A stretch of DNA of 7,379 nucleotides from Parachlamydiales bacterium (GTDB taxonomy: Bacteria; Chlamydiota; Chlamydiia; Chlamydiales; JAJFMK01), in the NCBI GenBank assembly GCA_020050175.1, contig JAGVKY010000069.1:1-7379 (forward strand), given 5' to 3'. The position numbers were made by a program, and so were the translations under genes. Below are positions 1-6,377 of this stretch, piece by piece. Below the pieces are notes generated by a model. It saw only the letters and a list, made by a program, of their open reading frames with translations, made no database searches and was not told the origin of the DNA. How positions within the stretch are numbered: the stretch's first letter is position 1; every line of letters begins with the position of its first letter.

Positions 1-1
1 A

Positions 2-658
2 GCAGCTGCAGGGGGATTTTCTAACTTGATTGCCCCTCTTTATTTTGCTGATAGAGAAAATAGCTGGAAAGCTCTTAGAGCTGCGATTAGAAATGGCTAT
101 CCAGAGACAGTAGAAGAACTTCTCAGATTAGGGGATGACCCTCGCATTCTTTCTGAAAATGGGACAAATGTGGTCCACCACGCAGCATCTTCAGGTCAAA
201 TCAGTTTACTCGAAAGGTTTTCGAACCTGTTTTCTTTAGAAGGGGCTAATGATCTTGGAGAGACCCCTGTATTTCACGCTATTGGCTCAACTCCTGAGAT
301 GTTGCGCCATCTCGTTAAGCGGCATGCCAATATCTACCGTAGAGATGAGTTAAGAGGTGATAATCTCCTGCAAGTCGCTTGTAGAAAGGGTTCAGTCTTT
401 GATGTTGCCTTTTTGCTTCCGTTTTTTGACATCCATGAGCAGAATCTGATAGGTGAGACTGTTTTTGACATCACCAATCAACGTCTCCATTTTGCAATGG
501 AGCGCTATTTAGAAGATCAGGGTGATGACGATCTTCGATTGGAAATGGGCTCAAGGGTGAGACTGACAAGAATGATTCTTAACCTTTTGAATGAGAGAAT
601 TCATGTTGCGCAGCCTACCAATAGCCCTGACAGGGCAGAATTTGGAGGGGAAGAATGA
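2..658 (+). CDS. Ankyrin-repeat protein, 5' end outside the window
   Basis: The frame is open from the left edge, so this is the C-terminal part of a longer protein. The first in-window start, TTG at 26, lacks a ribosome binding site and is probably internal. Counting from that TTG, about five degenerate ankyrin repeats cover residues 11 to 155. Their hallmarks are a helix pair ending in LLRLGDDP, then NVVHHAASSGQ, LGETPVFHAI and NLLQVACRKGS. A charged helical tail of about 50 residues follows and has no repeats. Ankyrin repeats bind other proteins, and in intracellular bacteria such proteins are often secreted into the host. No secretion signal can be judged because the N-terminus is missing. 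The stop overlaps the start of the next gene as ATGA, so the two are probably translationally coupled. Fold is confident; partner and location are unknown. Confidence 0.82.
   Translation, partial: AAAGGFSNLIAPLYFADRENSWKALRAAIRNGYPETVEELLRLGDDPRILSENGTNVVHHAASSGQISLLERFSNLFSLEGANDLGETPVFHAIGSTPEMLRHLVKRHANIYRRDELRGDNLLQVACRKGSVFDVAFLLPFFDIHEQNLIGETVFDITNQRLHFAMERYLEDQGDDDLRLEMGSRVRLTRMILNLLNERIHVAQPTNSPDRAEFGGEE
644..650 (+). promoter_or_regulatory. Shine-Dalgarno site inside the ankyrin gene
   Basis: GGAGGGG lies six bases before the ATG at 655 and within the last codons of the ankyrin gene. It is the strongest ribosome binding site in this part of the window and fixes the start of the secreted coiled-coil protein. 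Confidence 0.75.
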
Positions 659-1038
659 TCGCATTACATTTTCTTTTAACTTTTTTCTTATTTGCGAATC
701 CGACCATTGGCTCGATCGAAGAATTAAAGGCCAAAGAAGAAAAAAGATGGAATCAGCATCAAAATGAAGAGCTTAACTCTCTGATGCAAGAGAAGAGAAG
801 ACTTCAAGAAGAGATCCAGTTTAAGAAAGAAGAGATTCAAACAATCCGTTTAAAAATTGTAGAGCGCGTGGCAACAGGCCACGACCTTTTTCCAGCGCAG
901 ATGGAACTTCAAAGACTTCTTTATGCCCTCCAAGTGATTGAAGAGGACATCCAGAATGTCAAAGATCGTCTTTTCCGCGGCCTCTACGGCGACATCCTTG
1001 CCCGCAAATATTCCTTCGAAGAGAAAATCTACGACTAA
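655..1038 (+). CDS. Small secreted coiled-coil protein, unknown function
   Basis: This is a 127-residue protein that I do not recognise by family. Residues 1 to about 19 form a typical Sec signal peptide: a short start, a hydrophobic run rich in Leu and Phe, then ANPTIGS as a plausible cleavage region. No lipobox Cys is visible. The rest is almost entirely charged helix: residues 21 to 71 and 80 to 110 show heptad-like spacing of hydrophobic residues among many Glu, Lys and Gln, separated by an ATGHDLFP linker. This predicts an exported, probably periplasmic, coiled-coil protein. A strong Shine-Dalgarno site and a 4-base overlap with the ankyrin gene indicate one operon. Skp-like or secretion-related roles are conceivable but nothing in the sequence establishes them. 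Confidence 0.8.
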   Translation: MIALHFLLTFFLFANPTIGSIEELKAKEEKRWNQHQNEELNSLMQEKRRLQEEIQFKKEEIQTIRLKIVERVATGHDLFPAQMELQRLLYALQVIEEDIQNVKDRLFRGLYGDILARKYSFEEKIYD

Positions 1039-1083
1039 CCTCGTAAAGGCATGCGCATCAACCTAAGAGATGTTAAACTTGAA

Positions 1084-1322
1084 TTAACTGGTTAAGCCTT
1101 TTGATGTCAGCAAGGGCTCCAAGGTTTGTTGCAGAGAATTGACCATCTCCCTTGCTGAAGTAAGATATTTTTCTAATAAATGGGCTTTGCCCAAACGGTC
1201 ATCGCACTCGGCGGCCCCAGCCTGAAATAGGTTGAAACAAGCTGATCAGTGATGATCTCCTGGAAATAAAGATCGACCTCTTTAGGTAAAACCATCACAA
1301 ACATAAGACCATTCTTGACCAT
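1084..1322 (-). pseudogene. Possible frameshifted gene remnant
   Basis: The 315-base gap between 1039 and 1353 holds no intact gene. On the minus strand an ATG at 1322 opens a 49-codon frame ending at 1173. A second frame, open from 1245 to a TAA at 1084-1086, encodes 53 protein-like residues including AAECDDRLGKAHLLEKYL and SAREMVNSLQQTLEPLL. The two overlap between 1173 and 1245. A single shift joining them gives about 80 continuous residues, the second part looking like amphipathic helix. I do not recognise a family. This may be the degraded end of an old gene, or chance open frames in AT-rich DNA. Confidence 0.3.
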
Positions 1323-1344
1323 TCAATAGTTAGATGACTATTCT
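1315..1344 (+). promoter_or_regulatory. Candidate sigma-70-type promoter for pheT
   Basis: TTGACC at 1315-1320 is separated by 18 bases from TATTCT at 1339-1344. This is a fair match to the vegetative promoter consensus. Initiation about seven bases downstream would fall near 1351, only about three bases before the pheT ATG, so the transcript would be almost leaderless. This agrees with the absence of any Shine-Dalgarno site ahead of pheT. Such pairs occur by chance in AT-rich DNA, and no experiment supports this one. Confidence 0.35.
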
Positions 1345-1353
1345 TTTATCACT

Positions 1354-3396
1354 ATGCGTCTCCCGTTATCTTGGATTAAACTCCACCTACCTCTTGATGA
1401 AACACCAGAAAAAATTGGTGAAAAGCTCACCTCTTTAGGGCTTGAAGTTGATAAAATTATCCCTGAGGGCGATGAGGTTATCTTCGAGATATCTCTTACT
1501 CCCAACTTAGGACATGACCTAAGTCTCTTAGGAGTTCTTAGAGAACTTAAAGCCGTCAGCGACGCTCCTTTTTATCCACCTAAAATCGTGTCGACCCCTG
1601 CAATTGGGGGAGTTCCCTTAGGGTTAGAACTCATTGTCGATAAAAGTGTTCCTCTTTATTGCTGCCGTAGAGTCGCTGGGATTAAAAATGGTGAGAGTCC
1701 CGATTGGTTAAAAAAGAGATTAGAAGGATGCGACCTGCAACCGAAGCATCTCATTGTTGATGTAATGAATTACGTCATGATGGAGCTTGGGCAGCCCTTG
1801 CATGCCTTTGATGCCAAAGAGATCAGAGGCAAAATCATCGTTCGCAATGCCAAAGAGGGAGAAAAATTCTTAGCTCTTGATGGAAAGGAATACACGCTTA
1901 AGCCCCACCATCAAGTGATAGCTGATGAGGAAAAGGTCTTAGCTCTGGCTGGGATTTTAGGGGGGGAGAAGGGGAGTGTGACCCCTGAAACTACAGACAT
2001 AGTGATTGAGGCAGCTCACTTTGATCCAAAACTTGTCAGAAAAGCGAGCAAAGAGCTCTCTATTTCGACCGAAGCATCCAGACGTTTCGAAAGAGGGATC
2101 GATCACCTGGGTGTCATCCGAGGTTTGGATAGGGCAGTGATGCTCCTCGAAGAGATTACGGGATTCCAGGGCCTTTCCGAAGTTGTTAAAGTCGAGTATC
2201 TTCCTTTTGCCCCTCGGGTCATACCTTGCCGTTTAGCTCGGGTGGAAGCAATCCTTGGCATCCATCTAGGAGTCGACGAGGTAAGTTCCATCTGGAAAAG
2301 GCTCGATATGCCTTTTGTTTGGGATAAAGTGGGGACCTTTCAAGTCACTGCTCCTTCTTATCGAAACGATCTCAAAGAAGAGATCGATCTGATCGAAGAA
2401 GTGGCACGGATCTGGGGTCTAGATAATCTTCCTAAAAAAATCGCTCAGTTCTCATTTTCGACTCTTGACCACGCTCCGATCTTTCTATTAGAGAGAGAAG
2501 CCAGAAAAAATCTCTTATCTCTTGGTCTTCAAGAGTGGATTTGCTGCGATTTGATCGATCCACGCAAACTTGGGATCATTCTCAATCAAGAGGAGCTTCC
2601 TGGCGGATTGTTAAAGGTTATTAATCCAAGTTCGGAAGAGCAATCGGTTCTTCGACCCTCTCTTTTGCCTGGACTCTTAGTTTGTGCCAAACACAACTAT
2701 GATCTTGGCAATCATAACCTCCAAGCCTTTGAAATTGGTAAAATCCATTTTAAAGCAGGTGAACAGCCCAAAGAAGAGCTCATGGCCTCAATTCTCTTAA
2801 CCGGAAAAAGAGGTGCCGAATCTTGGACAGAAAAAAATGAAGAGGTTGATTTTTTTGACCTAAAAGGGGCGGTTGAGGCTTTTTTAGAGGGGATGGATGT
2901 CAGGGGGATCAATTTCCGCCCTCACCACCATTCTCTTTTTCACCCAGGCCGGCAAGCAGCCCTCTATTTTGGCGACCGCCTTTTAGGTGTGATGGGTGAG
3001 GTTCATCCTAAAATATTGAGAGCCATCGATTTGCCTCATCGAGTCTACCTGGTTGAACTCAGTGTCCATGAGCTCCATCCGTTGCAAAAACGGCGCGAAA
3101 AAATGGACCCATTGCCTCAATTCCCTTCATCTTCAAGGGATTGGACGGTCACAGTGGGTAAAACTCTCTCTTTTGAAACCCTCCAAAAAGAGATCGAAAA
3201 GAAAAAGCCGCTCCATTTAGAAACTTTTTCACTTAAAGACATCTTCACAAGCGAAAAGCTAGGCGCTGAAAAACAAAATCTAACTTTCCACTTTGTTTAT
3301 AGGGGAATAGAAGAAACTCTCCCTCAAGAGGTTATCGAGAAAGAACATGCAACGCTTATTGAAGCTCTTTCTAAGTTCGTAACTACAGCGACTTAA
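1354..3396 (+). CDS. pheT: Phenylalanyl-tRNA synthetase beta subunit lacking the OB-fold domain
   Basis: This is the beta chain of the alpha2beta2 enzyme that charges tRNA-Phe in the cytoplasm and hydrolyses mischarged Tyr-tRNA-Phe. The N-terminal MRLPLSWIKLHLPL and GLEVD match the B1 domain. Residues 46 to 60 (ISLTPN and the following DLSLLG) are its continuation. The B3/B4 editing domain spans roughly residues 85 to 285 with ELGQPLHAFD, ILGGEKGSV and STEASRRFERGID. His150, Glu219, Thr239 and Ala241 align with known editing-site positions. B5 is about 286 to 357 (APSYRNDLKEEIDLIEEVAR). The catalytic-like module follows, and an FDX-ACB anticodon-binding domain occupies about 588 to 680. At 680 residues it is over 100 shorter than usual. 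The missing piece is the B2 tRNA-binding OB-fold that normally lies between GLEVD and EIS.TPN. The ATG is the first start after an in-frame TAG at 1327. There is no ribosome binding site, and pheS is absent from the window. Confidence 0.97.
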   Translation: MRLPLSWIKLHLPLDETPEKIGEKLTSLGLEVDKIIPEGDEVIFEISLTPNLGHDLSLLGVLRELKAVSDAPFYPPKIVSTPAIGGVPLGLELIVDKSVPLYCCRRVAGIKNGESPDWLKKRLEGCDLQPKHLIVDVMNYVMMELGQPLHAFDAKEIRGKIIVRNAKEGEKFLALDGKEYTLKPHHQVIADEEKVLALAGILGGEKGSVTPETTDIVIEAAHFDPKLVRKASKELSISTEASRRFERGIDHLGVIRGLDRAVMLLEEITGFQGLSEVVKVEYLPFAPRVIPCRLARVEAILGIHLGVDEVSSIWKRLDMPFVWDKVGTFQVTAPSYRNDLKEEIDLIEEVARIWGLDNLPKKIAQFSFSTLDHAPIFLLEREARKNLLSLGLQEWICCDLIDPRKLGIILNQEELPGGLLKVINPSSEEQSVLRPSLLPGLLVCAKHNYDLGNHNLQAFEIGKIHFKAGEQPKEELMASILLTGKRGAESWTEKNEEVDFFDLKGAVEAFLEGMDVRGINFRPHHHSLFHPGRQAALYFGDRLLGVMGEVHPKILRAIDLPHRVYLVELSVHELHPLQKRREKMDPLPQFPSSSRDWTVTVGKTLSFETLQKEIEKKKPLHLETFSLKDIFTSEKLGAEKQNLTFHFVYRGIEETLPQEVIEKEHATLIEALSKFVTTAT

Positions 3397-3414
3397 CTTA
3401 AACTTAATTAACTC

Positions 3415-3453
3415 TTTTTGCCTTTAGCTTCCAATGAAAGTTGGAGGCAAAAA
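3415..3453 (+). promoter_or_regulatory. Hairpin that sequesters the kinase-gene ribosome binding site
   Basis: TTTTTGCCT at 3415-3423 is perfectly complementary to AGGCAAAAA at 3445-3453. Inside this stem, CCAA at 3431-3434 pairs with TTGG at 3441-3444 around a TGAAAG loop. An alternative compact stem pairs CTTCCAA (3428-3434) with TTGGAGG (3441-3447). Either fold buries the only Shine-Dalgarno sequence, GGAGG at 3443-3447, and the 9-base stem also takes in the A of the ATG. It is not a terminator for pheT, because no T-run follows the 3' arm. A translational switch, such as temperature- or factor-dependent opening, is an inference. Confidence 0.5.
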
Positions 3454-4928
3454 TGAGTTGGTTTGGCATTCGCCCGCGATCAGATCCACTTCAGCAAGTT
3501 GTTGATAAAAACCAACAACTTCTGAAATCAGAAGGTAGAGGACGAGAGAAAGATCTCTATTTTATTTTCGACGAAAAAACGGGTGAAATTAAGAAAGGTT
3601 CTGCTTCAGATGGTCCTCAAGGGGAAGTCCAACTCGCGTGGAAAGACAAAACGGTCCATTTGATCGCGAAAAGAGATGGAAATTTATCTTCCCTAGGGCA
3701 AATTGCCCTTAAAACATCCCTAATTGCTGTGGGTGTTTCTGGCAAAGATATTCCCGAAGCTTTGCGGGAAACACCGATTTCTCCTGAAGAGACATTTGCC
3801 TATGTCCAAGAAATATTAGAAAGTCCCCACCCGATCGATAGAAAAGCGGCAATGAGACTTTACCAACTTCTGTATGAGGGTCCTATCGGCGAAATTTCGA
3901 TCCAACAGACAGATCCTTCCCACCCTGCTGTGATTGTGAAGCATCTTGTAGAGGTATTTCAATCGGTAGCGGACAATCCAAAAAAAGCTATCCAAAAAAC
4001 AGGGATAAAAGTAGGGGAAGAGTTTGCCGGAATGAATGGCTCCTACTATTTGAAAGACCTTTTAGGCAATACTCGCTTTGTTTTTAAGCCAGAAGCAGAA
4101 GAATATTGGAATCCCCTCTCTCATTTGGGCTATCCCCTAGGGGGAGGGGCAAAGAGAGAACAATTGGCCTATATCTTTGCACGTCGGCAAGGGGCAAATG
4201 TGCCGCCCACTCTTTATGTTGAAATAGAGGGCAAAGTAGGGTCACTGCAAGCTTTTGTATCGAACGCAACCCCCGCCTCTTATTTGAATGCCAGTCAAAA
4301 TAAAAAAACTCTTTCTAGAATTTCTTATCCAGAACTTCAAAATCTTGCCTTTTTGCACGGGGGAAGTAATAACCAAGATGTCCACTTGGGGAATGTCTTA
4401 GCCGTCGAACAATCTGATGGAACTTATCTCCTTTATGGAATCGATAATGGTTACTCTTTTGGAGAACGGCCTCTCGAGAATAAAGTTAGTATCGATTACT
4501 ACCATTTTCCTCAAATGCATGCTGAAATAGATCCCATTGTTGCACGAAAAATTCTTTCGATTAATGCCCAAGCGGATGCCGAGCTCATGAGGAGACATGG
4601 TTTTTCTGAGGTCTCGATAGCATGGAGAACCCATTCGGTTCTCTTTCAACAAGAGGCTATCAAAAAAAGCCAACAGCTAGAAGCTCGAGGTAAAAGAGGG
4701 CTTACTCCTTTCGAGATTCTCAAATTACAATCTCACTCTCTTCCCCTTTTGCCTATAGGATCAGCGGGCAATAGAAAATTTTTAATTGATTCCTTTGTTC
4801 AAATAAGAGAGGCTCATTTGATCAGTAAAGCGAACGGACATGAGGCTTTAACAAAATTGACAGCAAAAACAGCAGATAGGCAGAGACAAGAGGCCCTTGG
4901 AATGCTCTATACAAGATCCATAATATAG
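3453..4928 (+). CDS. Type II PI4-kinase-like protein, candidate host-directed effector
   Basis: This 491-residue protein resembles the phosphatidylinositol 3/4-kinase superfamily, closest by motif to eukaryotic PI4K type II. The match begins at residues 196-202 with GSYYLKD. It continues with FVFKPEAEE, where Lys212 fits the ATP-binding lysine, GSLQAFV at 263-269, and the catalytic loop NNQDVHLGN at 306-314 with Asp309 and Asn314. GIDNGYSF follows, with Asp331 as the metal-binding Asp. All key kinase residues appear present, so activity is plausible. The substrate could be a phosphoinositide or a protein, since members of both kinds exist in the superfamily. Residues 1 to about 190 are a separate N-terminal region I do not recognise. 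There is no signal peptide or membrane helix, which would suit type III secretion but does not prove it. The start is ATG 3453 with GGAGG five bases upstream; a TTG at 3441 overlaps that site and is rejected. It shares a likely operon with the gene at 4938. Confidence 0.82.
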   Translation: MSWFGIRPRSDPLQQVVDKNQQLLKSEGRGREKDLYFIFDEKTGEIKKGSASDGPQGEVQLAWKDKTVHLIAKRDGNLSSLGQIALKTSLIAVGVSGKDIPEALRETPISPEETFAYVQEILESPHPIDRKAAMRLYQLLYEGPIGEISIQQTDPSHPAVIVKHLVEVFQSVADNPKKAIQKTGIKVGEEFAGMNGSYYLKDLLGNTRFVFKPEAEEYWNPLSHLGYPLGGGAKREQLAYIFARRQGANVPPTLYVEIEGKVGSLQAFVSNATPASYLNASQNKKTLSRISYPELQNLAFLHGGSNNQDVHLGNVLAVEQSDGTYLLYGIDNGYSFGERPLENKVSIDYYHFPQMHAEIDPIVARKILSINAQADAELMRRHGFSEVSIAWRTHSVLFQQEAIKKSQQLEARGKRGLTPFEILKLQSHSLPLLPIGSAGNRKFLIDSFVQIREAHLISKANGHEALTKLTAKTADRQRQEALGMLYTRSII

Positions 4929-4937
4929 GAGAAAACC

Positions 4938-5240
4938 ATGAGAGTTAACAACACATCTCAAGATTTTTTTGTTGTCAATGGAGAAGAGAAAACGCTTTTA
5001 GCGAGGATTCGAAAGGGTGCTGTCGAAATTGTCAATGATGGTTTACGAGAGCAAATGACCTATTCTGGGATTACGATCCCTCCTGATAAACGAGCCGCTT
5101 TCAAGAATAAAGATATAGTTATGTTGTCTGACCCAGAATTCGAACATGCATTTCTTGAAGTGTTCGTCCCCAAGCAACTTCGGGACAGCTCTTATCGAGA
5201 CGAAGCCAACAACATTGATGTGCACTATGAGTTAAGTTAG
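4938..5240 (+). CDS. Small hypothetical protein paired with the PI4K-like gene
   Basis: This 100-residue protein belongs to no family I recognise. It has no signal peptide, membrane segment or cysteine. Composition is mixed alpha/beta and mildly acidic, with 17 Asp/Glu against 13 Lys/Arg. A clear Shine-Dalgarno AGGAG at 4927-4931 overlaps the stop codon of the kinase gene, and only nine bases separate that stop from this ATG, so the genes are almost certainly co-transcribed and probably translationally coupled. Possible roles are a partner, regulator or secretion chaperone of the kinase. Type III chaperones are usually a little longer and more acidic, so the chaperone idea is only a guess from position and size. 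Confidence 0.75.
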   Translation: MRVNNTSQDFFVVNGEEKTLLARIRKGAVEIVNDGLREQMTYSGITIPPDKRAAFKNKDIVMLSDPEFEHAFLEVFVPKQLRDSSYRDEANNIDVHYELS

Positions 5241-5505
5241 TCGATGATCTGTCGTCAAGCGACATTCGCGGCAGCGGTGCCGTTCAAAAAGATGCTCTTC
5301 GATAAAGAAATCGATTTTCTCCAATGGACTCTTTTAACCATCCCAGCCGATCTCTTGGGGTTAATTTTCTATAGTCGAAATGGTTGGAATCGTAAATAAC
5401 CGTTCGAGCGCCCCCTCTTTATACGATTCGAAAGGATCTGTCAGAATCATATAATTATTCCCTTCTCCTGCCTTCTCAGGAATTCCCTTGTTCCAGGTAT
5501 AATCA
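5232..5505 (-). pseudogene. Possible degraded gene on the minus strand
   Basis: The 265-base gap after the kinase operon carries no intact gene, but its minus strand reads like broken protein. One frame runs from inside the methyltransferase start down to a TAA at 5232-5234, interrupted only by two TAA codons, one at 5361-5363 and one about 30 bases lower. It includes NNYMILTDPFESYKEG and, near the end, FFIEEHLFERHRCREC with a CxxC pair. A second frame, open between 5418 and 5284, gives RTVIYDSNHFDYRK and DRLGWLKESIGENRF. Joining them with two shifts yields about 90 plausible residues. No family is recognised, and no start codon serves the middle piece. Gene decay is the favoured reading, with chance open frames the alternative. 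Confidence 0.3.
5498..5503 (+). promoter_or_regulatory. TATAAT box at the start of the methyltransferase gene
   Basis: A perfect TATAAT hexamer ends two bases before the ATG at 5506. No good TTGACA-like element lies 16 to 18 bases upstream, and there is no TGn extension. If used, transcription would begin near 5510, beyond the first ATG, making the second in-frame ATG at 5515 the real start. The hexamer may equally be chance. Confidence 0.25.
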
Positions 5506-5967
5506 ATGCACCAAATGAGCATAAAAATAACTCTTTTTGCCCAGAACGGGCACCTTTTTAAGGTCACCTTGAGTCTTCACTCCCATTTTGAGCAAGAATG
5601 GGTTGGTACCCCCATCTCTTGGGTCAACTCCTGGCTCACTGCCTATCAACAAGGAAAACAGTCCACCATTCCCATAAACGATCTTCAGTTCCCCACTGAA
5701 TTTTCTCGTAAGGTCAACCTAGCTCTTCTTAACATCCCCCTGGGCCAAACTCTCACTTACGGTGAACTAGGTGAAACGATCGATTCCCGAGCCTACCAAG
5801 CCATCGGCCAAGCCCTCCATTACAATCCCTATCCGCTTTTCCTCCCATGTCATCGGATCCTCCCCAAAAAGGGCGGCATCGGCGGCTACGCCTTCGGCCC
5901 CTCCCTGAAGCAGCATCTCCTCACCTTTGAGAAAAAGGGGGGGGTAGAAAAAGATTTTAAGAATTAA
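5506..5967 (+). CDS. ogt: Methylated-DNA--protein-cysteine S-methyltransferase
   Basis: This enzyme repairs O6-methylguanine (and O4-methylthymine) by transferring the alkyl group to its own cysteine, which inactivates it. At 153 residues it matches the single-unit Ogt/MGMT type rather than the larger Ada. The DNA-binding helix-turn-helix region includes IPLGQTLTYGEL with Tyr85. The active site LPCHRI has Cys115 and His116; Asn107 in the NP motif and Glu142 complete the usual network. In a gap-free alignment with human MGMT (NPKAARAVG), the arginine-finger position holds Gln98. The C-terminal GGIGGYAFG is typical. ATG 5506 and ATG 5515 (residue 4) are both possible starts, and neither has a strong ribosome binding site. 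The stop codon overlaps the end of the convergent NADAR remnant. The symbol ogt rests on domain type; ada is used in some chlamydial annotations. Confidence 0.92.
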   Translation: MHQMSIKITLFAQNGHLFKVTLSLHSHFEQEWVGTPISWVNSWLTAYQQGKQSTIPINDLQFPTEFSRKVNLALLNIPLGQTLTYGELGETIDSRAYQAIGQALHYNPYPLFLPCHRILPKKGGIGGYAFGPSLKQHLLTFEKKGGVEKDFKN

Positions 5968-6374
5968 TTTACTTTTAAGTTGGCTCGAATGCTTTCGAGT
6001 AGGTGGCCAAGGTGATTGTTACCAGGTCCGACATCATTGCCTTCTAGATTGCCATCTATCGGTGTGTTCTACTAAGGGTCTATTTCCGGTGGCAAGAAGT
6101 CGTCTTTTTAAATCGTCATTTAACCAAAATTTTGATTTTAGGAGGGTTTCCATAATACCTAATTTTCTAACAGCCCAGTCTGGTGGAGCCTCATGTCTGT
6201 GTTGATTGGCTATTGTTTTCGACTCTTTTGCTGTGCTGAACACAATCCTTCGTAAAAAGGGGTGTCTTTAAATTTTAGTGCCTGGTAAGCAACTTCAACA
6301 CTTGAATAGAAGCGATCGTTATGTCCAACTAAAGTTGGAAAAAAATTAGAAAGGAAATTGTTTGGTTTGACCAT
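5964..6374 (-). pseudogene. NADAR/YbiA-like N-glycosidase gene with two frameshifts
   Basis: Read from ATG 6374 on the minus strand, three frames together give nearly all of a NADAR domain. The first gives MVKPNNFLSNFFP and SSVEVAYQALKFKD, matching the family's start and its conserved Glu/AYQA/KF motif. Near 6245 the reading moves to a second frame carrying STAKESKTIANQ, DWAVRKLGIM, LLKSKFW and LLATGNRPLVE. Around 6066 it moves to a third, giving NTPIDGN, GNNHLGHLLESIRANL and a stop at 5964-5966. These fit the family's closing N-x-LG-x-LL-x-x-x-R pattern. The joined product would be about 137 residues, slightly short of the usual 150 to 160. E. coli YbiA is reported to cleave N-glycosidic bonds of riboflavin-pathway intermediates, and other relatives act on ADP-ribose-type substrates. 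As it stands, no intact protein can be made without frameshifting. Confidence 0.75.
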
Positions 6375-6377
6375 AAT

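Noticed and set aside
2103..2912. Minus-strand open frames inside pheT
   Set aside because: They are antisense shadows of a well-supported gene with no ribosome sites or recognisable domains.
3441..3443. TTG as start of the PI4K-like protein
   Set aside because: It overlaps the ribosome binding site, whereas ATG 3453 has GGAGG at ideal spacing.
4084..4673. Minus-strand open frames inside the PI4K-like gene
   Set aside because: They lie antisense to conserved kinase motifs and have no features of their own.
5984..5999. CTCGAA/TTCGAG hairpin after the methyltransferase as a terminator
   Set aside because: Six pairs with a 4-base loop but no following T-run on either strand, and it lies in former NADAR coding sequence.
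6324..6339. TCCAAC/GTTGGA hairpin next to an A-run as a terminator
   Set aside because: The A-run follows on the plus strand, so T residues precede the hairpin on the minus strand; it is also within NADAR coding sequence.
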